Below, piece by piece: positions 1-5,476 of a stretch of DNA of 5,953 bases (position 1 is the first letter of the stretch; each line of letters begins with the position of its first letter). A model generated the notes under the pieces. It saw only the letters and a list, made by a program, of their open reading frames with translations, had not been told where the DNA came from and made no database searches. The position numbers and the translations under genes were made by a program. This stretch comes from Acetobacteraceae bacterium (GTDB lineage Bacteria > Pseudomonadota > Alphaproteobacteria > Acetobacterales > Acetobacteraceae), in NCBI GenBank assembly GCA_947446625.1, contig CANFIE010000259.1, forward strand, positions 1 to 5,953, read 5' to 3'.

Positions 1-162
1 CCCTTCGCCGCGCAGCACCAGCAGCCTGGTGCCATCCGCCCGCACGGCGTCCAGCGCCGCATCCAGCGCCGCCACCAGCGCCGGAGAGAGCGCGTTGCCC
101 TTCCCCGGCACATTCAGCCGCAGCGTGGTGGTATCGCCCTCACGCGCAACCAGCAGCGTCAC
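1..162 (-). CDS. Enoyl-CoA hydratase/isomerase (crotonase) family protein, N-terminal fragment
   Basis: The first 54 codons of a gene that continues past the left edge are visible. The protein opens MTLLVAREGDTTTLRLNVPG and goes on with KGNALSPALVAALDAALDAV, ending LLVLRGEG. The order of a short beta strand, LNVPGKGNALS and then RLLVLRGEG matches the start of the crotonase fold, where the family reads roughly LNRPxxxNALS and later VLxGxGxxFSAG. That fold stabilises acyl-CoA enolate intermediates, with hydratase, isomerase or hydrolase outcomes. The oxyanion-hole and catalytic Glu regions lie outside the window, so the reaction is unknown. The GTG start at 162-160 overlaps the TGA of the lyase gene upstream by four bases (GTGA). 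This implies translational coupling, and no separate Shine-Dalgarno sequence is obvious. The family is fairly certain; the exact function is not. Confidence 0.8.
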   Translation of the reverse strand, partial: MTLLVAREGDTTTLRLNVPGKGNALSPALVAALDAALDAVRADGTRLLVLRGEG

Positions 163-1517
163 AGCTTGTGCGCCACACCGGCCACCACGCGGTCCACAAA
201 CTCCTCGGCCATGCCGATATAGCTGTGCGGGTCCAGCATGGCGTCAATCTCCTCGGGAGTCAGCGCCGCCGCCACGGTGTTGTTGGCCAGCAGCGCATCA
301 CGCAGCGGCTGGCCATGCTCAAAGGCGTGCATGCAGATCTCGTAGACCATCTCATGCGCCTCCTGCTTGCCGAACTTCTTGCCCAACTTGAACATGACAG
401 GCTCGCTCATCAGCAGCCCGTCCAGCGCCCACAGGTTGCGCTCCATCTTGTCGGCCCGCACGGTCAGCCCGCGCAGCACCGCGCCGCCCTTCACCACCGC
501 CGCATGCGTCATGCACATCAACCGGCTGGTGAACTCGCGCTCGCTCTGCAGCACCACCTTGTCGCGCTCATGGTCGGCCATCACGCATTCCACCGCCTGC
601 GGCACAATGGCGCGCACCGCACGGGCTAGGGCAATAATCCCCTCACAGGCCGGCGGGTTGCGCTTATGCGGCATGGTGCTGCTGCCCACCTTGCCCGGGC
701 TGAAAGGCTCCTCCAACTCGGAAAACTCGGTCTTCTGCAAGCTGTAGATCTCATGCGCAATCCGCCCCACGGTCGCGGTGCAAATCGCCAGCGTGCAGGC
801 CAGTTCGGCCATGATGTCGCGCGCCGTGTGCCAAGTGATCAGCGTCTCGCCCAGGCCCAGCTCGGCGAACAACCCGCGCTGCACCGCATCGCCCTGCTCA
901 CCCAGCGCCGCCAGGGTGCCAATGGCCCCCGCGAAGCTGCCCACCAGAAACCGCCCGCGCAATTCCCTCAACCGGTCCATGTTGCGGGCAATCTCGGCGG
1001 CCCAGCCGGCGGCCTTGAAGCCGAAGGTGATCGGCAGCGCCTGCTGGCCATGGCTGCGCCCGGCCATGGTGGTGCTGCGGTGCTTCTGCGCCAGCGCACT
1101 GGCCGCCGCCAGCAGCGCCTTCATCGCGGCGTCAATCTCGTCCAGCCCCTCGCGCACCTGCAACACCACGCCAGTGTCCATGATGTCCTGCGTCGTGGCG
1201 CCGTAGTGGATGTATTCGGCGGCATCGCCCGGCGGGCACACCTTCTGCACCGCGCGCAGCAGCGGCACGATGGGATGGCTGGTGCGATCCATCTCCAGCT
1301 TCATCGCATCCAGGTCCAGCAGTTCAACCTTGCAATGCGCGATGATCACTTCCGCCGCCGCCGCCGGAATCACCCCCAGCCGCGCCTGCACCTTGGCCAG
1401 TGCCGCTTCCACGTCCAGCCACTTCTGCACGCAGTTTTCGTCGGAAAAAATCTCGCGCATGCGCGGCGTGCTGAATTGGTCGCGGAACAGCCGGCTGTCG
1501 CTGACGTAGGTACCCAT
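159..1517 (-). CDS. Adenylosuccinate lyase/PcaB-like lyase (fumarase/aspartase superfamily)
   Basis: This 452-residue cytoplasmic enzyme belongs to the superfamily of homotetrameric lyases that eliminate fumarate-like products or cycloisomerise carboxymuconate. Conserved regions appear in order: HYGATTQD at residues 104-111, RSHGQQALP at 154-162 (His156 in the general-acid region), GSFAGAIGTLA at 193-203, and the signature GSSTMPHKRNP at 278-288, whose Ser pair lies on the catalytic loop. The C-terminal helical domain ends with a DPHSYIG segment (429-435) typical of the ADSL_C domain. The length is normal for the family. ATG 1517 is preferred because GAGG lies 9 nt upstream. ATG 1526 abuts that GAGG and would have no usable spacing. 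The N-terminus is unlike ordinary bacterial PurB, and no purine or protocatechuate genes are adjacent, so neither purB nor pcaB is assigned. Its neighbours are a crotonase gene (overlapping by 4 nt) and an oxidoreductase gene (49 nt upstream), which suggests a small catabolic or biosynthetic operon. Confidence 0.9.
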   Translation of the reverse strand: MGTYVSDSRLFRDQFSTPRMREIFSDENCVQKWLDVEAALAKVQARLGVIPAAAAEVIIAHCKVELLDLDAMKLEMDRTSHPIVPLLRAVQKVCPPGDAAEYIHYGATTQDIMDTGVVLQVREGLDEIDAAMKALLAAASALAQKHRSTTMAGRSHGQQALPITFGFKAAGWAAEIARNMDRLRELRGRFLVGSFAGAIGTLAALGEQGDAVQRGLFAELGLGETLITWHTARDIMAELACTLAICTATVGRIAHEIYSLQKTEFSELEEPFSPGKVGSSTMPHKRNPPACEGIIALARAVRAIVPQAVECVMADHERDKVVLQSEREFTSRLMCMTHAAVVKGGAVLRGLTVRADKMERNLWALDGLLMSEPVMFKLGKKFGKQEAHEMVYEICMHAFEHGQPLRDALLANNTVAAALTPEEIDAMLDPHSYIGMAEEFVDRVVAGVAHKL

Positions 1518-1526
1518 GAAACGCAT

Positions 1527-1548
1527 CCTCGGTTTTCTGGCGCCGAGG
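1527..1548 (-). promoter_or_regulatory. Hairpin covering the lyase Shine-Dalgarno sequence
   Basis: On the minus strand CCTCGG (1548-1543) and CCGAGG (1532-1527) form a perfect 6-bp inverted repeat around a 10-nt, A-rich loop. The 3' arm contains the GAGG that serves as ribosome binding site for the lyase start at 1517. If the stem forms in the mRNA it would hide the site and reduce lyase translation relative to the upstream oxidoreductase. No T-run follows, so an intrinsic terminator is unlikely. The inverted repeat and its overlap with the GAGG are directly visible; any regulatory role is inferred, and a chance 6-bp repeat in GC-rich DNA is possible. Confidence 0.35.
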
Positions 1549-1566
1549 GTGCAGCGCCGCGCCGCG

Positions 1567-2502
1567 CTAGGCAATGCCCTCCGCCGCCGCTTCCACCCGC
1601 AAACACGCATCCAGCGCCCGCAGCCCCACCGCCGCATCGGCCTCCACCGGGGCGCCCGTGGTCACGCTGGCCACAAATGCCGCGTGCTCGGCCTCCAGGC
1701 TGTCATGGTCCGTCCAGCTGGCGCTTTCGCGGCCCCAGCCGGGCATATCGGCGGCCGGCTCAGCCCCGCCGGGGCGCAGCACCTCCAGGCTGCGGGCCAG
1801 AAAATCCACCCGCATCTCGCCCTGTTCGCCCAGCAGCCGCAGCCGCCGTTCCAGCCCCACTGAAATCCGGCTGGCCGTCACCGTGGCTCGGGCGCCATTG
1901 GCAAAGCCAAGCTGCGCCACGCAGAAATCCAGCTTGTCGCTCATCACCCGCCGGCCCACCGCCTGCACGCTGGCCAAGGGAGCGCCCGCCAAATCCAGCA
2001 CCAGGTCAAGGTCATGCACCATCAGGTCCATCACCACGCTCACATCCAGGCTGCGCGGCCGAAACGGCGCCACCCGGGTGGCTTCCAGCGCCAGCGGCAC
2101 CCGGCCGGCGGCTGCGGCCTTCACCGCCCGCAGCGCGGCGGAATACCGCTCGATATGCCCCACCTGCAGCACCAGTCCGCGCGCCCGGGCCTCGGCGGCC
2201 AGTTCCTGGGCCTGCTCCAGCGTGGTGGCCATGGGCTTTTCCACAAACAAATGCCGCCCGGCCCGCAGCACCGCCAGCCCCAGCGCATGGTGATACGCCG
2301 TCGGCGCCGTCACCAAAACCGCGTCGCTGGCCGCAATCACCCCGGCGGCATCCAGCGCCGGCACGCCGGTCTCGGCCGCCACCGTCGCCGCCCGTTCCGG
2401 GTTGGCATCATGCAGCGCCACCAGGCAACCCCGCGCCTGCATTTTCAGCGCATGGAACCGGCCGAAATGCCCAACACCCAGCACGCCAATACGCGGTAGC
2501 AT
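1567..2502 (-). CDS. Gfo/Idh/MocA family NAD(P)-dependent oxidoreductase
   Basis: The 311-residue protein has the family's two-part architecture. The N-terminal Rossmann domain begins MLPRIGVLGVGHFGRFHALK, with the dinucleotide-binding GxGxxG at residues 9-14. It carries the hallmark EKP at 88-90 (HLFVEKPMATT), whose Lys89 is the usual catalytic or cofactor-contacting residue. The C-terminal alpha/beta domain contains MVHDLDLVLDL at 161-171, with the conserved His163, and ends in a helix. Family members oxidise or reduce sugars, sugar nucleotides, inositol or related alcohols. The GHFGRFHALK opening and the VMDLMVHDLDL and ANGARATVTASR blocks recall relatives from lipid A or sugar-nucleotide clusters such as GnnA-like dehydrogenases, but no lpx genes are present here, so the substrate is open. 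ATG 2502 is chosen because GGGGGA lies 7 nt upstream; a TTG at 2517 would add five residues and overlap that purine run. It is probably the first gene of the minus-strand operon and is divergent from secDF. Confidence 0.9.
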   Translation of the reverse strand: MLPRIGVLGVGHFGRFHALKMQARGCLVALHDANPERAATVAAETGVPALDAAGVIAASDAVLVTAPTAYHHALGLAVLRAGRHLFVEKPMATTLEQAQELAAEARARGLVLQVGHIERYSAALRAVKAAAAGRVPLALEATRVAPFRPRSLDVSVVMDLMVHDLDLVLDLAGAPLASVQAVGRRVMSDKLDFCVAQLGFANGARATVTASRISVGLERRLRLLGEQGEMRVDFLARSLEVLRPGGAEPAADMPGWGRESASWTDHDSLEAEHAAFVASVTTGAPVEADAAVGLRALDACLRVEAAAEGIA

Positions 2503-2635
2503 CAAATAATCCCCCAAACCCAGCCCGGCGGCGCTGTAGCACTGCCCCGCCAGGGTTGCATCCCTTCCCCTGCGCCGTCATGTTCCGCCCGCCATTACCC
2601 GGGGGGCCGTCCCCGGCCAGGGATTCTTTGCCTCC
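2503..2635. promoter_or_regulatory. Divergent intergenic region between the oxidoreductase gene and secDF
   Basis: These 133 bp must hold the start signals for both the minus-strand operon and secDF unless transcription enters from elsewhere. On the plus strand, TTGCAT (2556-2561) and CATGTT (2579-2584) are 17 bp apart and could be a weak sigma-70-type promoter for secDF, but the match is poor. A 6-bp GC-only hairpin (CCGGGG 2599-2604, CCCCGG 2611-2616) sits just before the secDF Shine-Dalgarno AGGGA (2619-2623), which is an unusually long 12 nt from ATG 2636. GATTC at 2622-2626 is a GANTC site. No promoter for the minus strand could be picked out. No yajC or small ORF with support is present. 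Confidence 0.4.
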
Positions 2636-5200
2636 ATGCTGTATTTCGTGCGCTGGAAAACCTACGCCATCCTGGGCGTCTGCCTGCTCGGCATTCTGCT
2701 GAGCCTGCCCAACCTGTTTCCACGCTCCGAGATGCCCTCCTGGGTCCGCCAGCTCTCGCTGGGGCTGGACCTGCGCGGCGGCAGCTACCTGCTGCTGGAG
2801 GTTGACCTGGCCGCCGTGGTGCGGGAACGCCTGGAAGGCCTGGCCGACACGGCCCGCACCAAGCTGCGCACCGCCAATATCGGCTATGTGAACCTGGCGT
2901 CGGACCCCGCCAATCGCCGCGTCAGCTTCCGCGTGCGTGACACCGCCCAGGCCGAGACCGCCGCCCGCGCCATGCGCGAACTGGCCAATGGCATCCCCAC
3001 CAGCGCCGGCACCACCACGCCGGACCTGGAAGTCACCGTCACGCCCGAAGGCCTCGTCGTCACCACCATCACGGAAGTGGGGCTGCGCGCCAAGGCCAGC
3101 GGCGCGGTGGAGCAATCCATTGAAATCGTCCGCCGCCGTATCGACCAGACCGGCGTATCCGAGGCGCTGATCGCCCGCCAGGGCCAGAACCGCATTCTGG
3201 TGCAGTTGCCCGGCGTGGAAGACCCCAACCGCATCAAGCAGTTGCTGGGCAAAACCGCGCGCATGACCTTCCATTTGCTGGACGAGAGCGCCAACACCGC
3301 CGCCGCCACCCCGCCGCCCGGCGTCATGTTCCTGCCCGGCGACCGCGACGCGCAAACCCGCTACGCCGTGCGCCGCCGCGTGGAAGTGGACGGCGCCAAC
3401 CTCACCGACGCCCGCGCCGGCCAGGACAGCCGCAACGCCGAATGGGTGGTGAACTTCGCGTTTGACAGCGTCGGCACCCGCCGCTTCGCCGAAGTCACCC
3501 GGGCGAACACGGGCCGCCCCTTCGCCATCGTGCTGGACGAAAAGGTCATCACCGCCCCCAACATCCGCGAGCCCATCACCGGCGGCCGTGGCCAGATCAG
3601 CGGCAGCTTCAACGCCGCCAGCGCCAATGACCTTGCCGTGCTGCTGCGCGCCGGCGCGCTGCCCGCGCCGCTGACCGTGGTGGAGGAACGCAGCGTCGGG
3701 CCGGAACTCGGCGCCGATGCCATCCGCGCCGGCGTGCTCTCGCTGGCGGCCGGTGCGCTGTTCGTCTTCCTCTACATGGGGCTGGCCTATGGCCTGTTCG
3801 GCTGGCTGGCCGATGTGGCGCTGTTCTTCAACATCGTGCTGCTCATCGCCGCCTCCTCGCTGCTGGAAGCCACGCTGACCCTGCCCGGCATCGCCGGTAT
3901 CGTGCTCACGCTCGGCACCGCGCTCGACGCCAACATCCTCATCAATGAACGCATCCGCGAGGAAGTGAAGAACGGCCGCACGCCCATCAGCGCGCTGGAA
4001 GCCGGCTTCACCAAGGCCTCTGGCACCATCATGGATTCGAACCTGACGAACCTGATCGCCATGGCCTGCCTCTACGGCTTCGGCTCCGGCCCGGTGAAGG
4101 GTTTCGCCGTCACGGTCGCCATCGGCACCGTGGTGCAGATGTGGACCGCCACCACCCTGGTGCGCCTGTTCGTTTCCTGGTGGTACCGCTGGAAGCGCCC
4201 CACCGCCCTGCCCGTCTTCATCGACGGCAAGTCGCTGAAGCAGCGCCTGGCCCGCCCCTGGCTGCGCCTGGTGCCGGATGACACCCGCTTTCCCTTCATG
4301 AATGGCCGCTTCGCCGGGCTTATCGTCTCGGCGGTGCTCTCCACTGGCTCGCTGGTGCTGGCCTATTACCCCGGGCTGGAAAAGGGCATCGACTTCAAAG
4401 GCGGCATCCTGATGGAAGTCCGCACCCAAGGGCCGGCCGACCTCGGCGCCATGCGTTCCGCCGTCTCCGGCCTCAACCTGGGTGAAGCCGGGCTGCAACA
4501 GTTTGGCGAAGCCAACAGCGTCATGATCCGCCTGCCCACCCAGGGCGCCGAGGCCGAGACGCAAGTGGCGGTCAACCGCGTCCGCACCGCGCTGGAACAG
4601 GTGGCCCCCGGCAGCCGCATTGTGCGCACTGACGCCGTGGGCAACCGCGTCTCCGACGAGTTGTTCACCGGCGGCCTCATTGCGCTCGGCATCTCGCTCG
4701 GCGCCATGCTGCTCTACATCTGGTTCCGGTTTGAATGGCAATTCGCCTTCGGCGCCATCACCACCCTCATCCTCGATACCACCAAGGTGGTCGGCTTCCT
4801 CGCCGTCACCCGTATCGAGTTCAGCCTCACCACTGTCGCCGCCATCCTCACCATCATCGGCTTCTCGGCGAATGACAAAGTGGTGGTCTATGACCGCATG
4901 CGCGAGAACCTGCGCAAGTACAAAACCATGCCCCTGCGTGAACTGATCGACCGCAGCATCAACGAAACCCTGAACCGCACCCTCGGCACAAGCATGACGC
5001 TGCTGCTCGCCGCCCTGCCGCTGGCGCTGTTCGGCGGAGACGCGCTCTCGGGTTTCGCCTGGTGCATGCTGTTCGGCATCGTGGTCAGCGCCAGCTCCTC
5101 CATCTTCATCGCCGCGCCCATCCTGCTGTTCCTGGGTGAGAATCGGCTGCGCCGGGGCGAGCCGGTGACCACCGGGCCGAAGGGCGCGCCTGTAGCCTGA
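2636..5200 (+). CDS. secDF: Fused protein translocase subunit SecDF
   Basis: SecDF is an inner-membrane accessory of the SecYEG channel that uses the proton gradient to pull exported proteins across. The 854-residue protein fuses SecD and SecF, each with six expected membrane segments. The SecD half has a first membrane helix at about 10-28, GLDLRGG at 43-49, a large periplasmic domain (about 50-360), and a helix cluster to about 515 with LGTALDANILINERIREE, whose Asp431 sits where the proton-pathway Asp is expected. The SecF half begins at about 558 with a helix, then GIDFKGG at 584-590, a smaller periplasmic domain to about 676, and IIGFSANDKVVVYDRMREN with Asp747 in the equivalent position. 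It ends with the terminal helix pair to about 835 and a short basic tail. Both halves look intact and full length. SecD usually reads GMAVDAN where GTALDAN stands here, a mild change. The ATG start fits family N-termini; the Shine-Dalgarno AGGGA is 12 nt upstream. yajC, often adjacent to secD, is not next to it. Confidence 0.97.
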   Translation: MLYFVRWKTYAILGVCLLGILLSLPNLFPRSEMPSWVRQLSLGLDLRGGSYLLLEVDLAAVVRERLEGLADTARTKLRTANIGYVNLASDPANRRVSFRVRDTAQAETAARAMRELANGIPTSAGTTTPDLEVTVTPEGLVVTTITEVGLRAKASGAVEQSIEIVRRRIDQTGVSEALIARQGQNRILVQLPGVEDPNRIKQLLGKTARMTFHLLDESANTAAATPPPGVMFLPGDRDAQTRYAVRRRVEVDGANLTDARAGQDSRNAEWVVNFAFDSVGTRRFAEVTRANTGRPFAIVLDEKVITAPNIREPITGGRGQISGSFNAASANDLAVLLRAGALPAPLTVVEERSVGPELGADAIRAGVLSLAAGALFVFLYMGLAYGLFGWLADVALFFNIVLLIAASSLLEATLTLPGIAGIVLTLGTALDANILINERIREEVKNGRTPISALEAGFTKASGTIMDSNLTNLIAMACLYGFGSGPVKGFAVTVAIGTVVQMWTATTLVRLFVSWWYRWKRPTALPVFIDGKSLKQRLARPWLRLVPDDTRFPFMNGRFAGLIVSAVLSTGSLVLAYYPGLEKGIDFKGGILMEVRTQGPADLGAMRSAVSGLNLGEAGLQQFGEANSVMIRLPTQGAEAETQVAVNRVRTALEQVAPGSRIVRTDAVGNRVSDELFTGGLIALGISLGAMLLYIWFRFEWQFAFGAITTLILDTTKVVGFLAVTRIEFSLTTVAAILTIIGFSANDKVVVYDRMRENLRKYKTMPLRELIDRSINETLNRTLGTSMTLLLAALPLALFGGDALSGFAWCMLFGIVVSASSSIFIAAPILLFLGENRLRRGEPVTTGPKGAPVA

Positions 5201-5237
5201 AGGCAAGGGTCGTTTTGATTTAGCTCTGATCACGGTA

Positions 5238-5276
5238 TCGCGACCACAAGGCGGCATTTTGCTGCCTTGTCCGCGA
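5238..5276 (+). terminator. Strong hairpin downstream of secDF, possible atypical terminator
   Basis: ACAAGGCGGC (5246-5255) pairs with GCTGCCTTGT (5261-5270) as a 10-bp stem with one G-T wobble and the loop ATTTT. A further outer stem of TCGCG (5238-5242) and CGCGA (5272-5276) closes it across a small internal loop. Its position 38 nt after the secDF stop suits a transcription terminator. However, no T-run follows on either strand, so it is not a canonical intrinsic terminator. It could instead protect the secDF mRNA 3' end or be part of the leader of the next gene. The structure is visible in the sequence; its role is inferred. Confidence 0.45.
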
Positions 5277-5366
5277 TGAATCACAGCAGCGTCAAAAGCT
5301 TAAAATAGTCTGTTGCCATAGCGACTCATCGCCTTGTGTAAATTAGTGAAGTTTCTGTTCAAAACC

Positions 5367-5389
5367 TTGACGTTTGGCGCGATTGCCAA
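5367..5389 (+). promoter_or_regulatory. TTGACG hexamer followed by TTGGC-N6-GCCAA palindrome
   Basis: TTGACG (5367-5372) is a good match to a sigma-70 -35 element. Two bases after its end, TTGGC (5374-5378) and GCCAA (5385-5389) form a perfect 5-bp inverted repeat around six bases. That is the shape of a regulator operator placed inside a promoter spacer. No good -10 hexamer stands at 16-18 bp; GACAAT (5397-5402) resembles one but is 24 bp away. This is a candidate operator or promoter for the EAL-like gene, with the promoter part weak. Confidence 0.25.
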
Positions 5390-5419
5390 GCCATGAGACA
5401 ATGTGAATAGATTGGACGT

Positions 5420-5470
5420 ATGCCGATAATCGGCCCTTTCTGCCGTAATTGTTGCTTTTCCTTGGGATGA
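5420..5470 (+). CDS. Candidate 16-residue cysteine-rich leader peptide
   Basis: An ATG at 5420 opens a 16-codon frame, MPIIGPFCRNCCFSLG, ending in TGA at 5468-5470. It lies in the same frame as the EAL-like gene, whose GTG start is only 6 nt past that stop. The GGGA that would serve the EAL-like gene lies inside its last codons (5464-5467). Ribosomes translating this ORF would therefore finish right at the next start, an arrangement suited to translational coupling or attenuation. Upstream there is only a weak GGA 3 nt before the ATG. Three Cys in 16 residues is striking but may be chance. It could equally be noncoding leader. Confidence 0.2.
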   Translation: MPIIGPFCRNCCFSLG

Positions 5471-5476
5471 ATTGGC

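Larger units (their letters stand above)
5201..5476 (+). other. Low-GC intergenic region between secDF and the EAL-like gene
   Basis: Bases 5221-5460 are about 47% GC (112 of 240 counted), against about 70% in the flanking genes, which marks this as a regulatory or noncoding spacer. It holds a strong hairpin, a distal sequence complementary to that hairpin's left arm, a TTGACG hexamer with an adjoining TTGGC-N6-GCCAA palindrome, a 13-bp palindrome, a short ORF, and two GANTC sites (5278-5282 and 5323-5327). No tRNA, known riboswitch or IS end was recognised. In particular, the conserved core of the cyclic-di-GMP GEMM riboswitch is not apparent, although a cyclic-di-GMP-type gene follows. The size would allow a small RNA, but nothing proves one. 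Confidence 0.6.

Noticed and set aside
159..1517. Calling the lyase purB or pcaB
   Set aside because: Superfamily signatures are shared by both families, the N-terminus is unlike typical bacterial PurB, and the neighbours belong to neither pathway.
666..2702. A 678-codon open frame on the plus strand opposite the lyase and oxidoreductase genes
   Set aside because: Its product is Pro/Arg/Ala/His-rich without any fold pattern. It crosses two well-supported genes and the spacer, and arises from GC-rich codon use.
2408..5284. A 958-codon open frame on the minus strand across all of secDF
   Set aside because: Its codons are in exact register with secDF codons, so it stays open simply because secDF avoids TTA, CTA and TCA, as expected at this GC. 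The product is a low-complexity Gly/His/Gln/Asp-rich string with no domain.
5276..5308. ATG-TAG mini-ORF of 10 residues (MNHSSVKSLK)
   Set aside because: It has no ribosome binding site, its ATG overlaps the hairpin's outer arm, and the length is easily random.
5221..5476. A cyclic-di-GMP (GEMM) or other known riboswitch ahead of the EAL-like gene
   Set aside because: No conserved GEMM core or other riboswitch consensus could be matched by eye; only generic hairpins are present.
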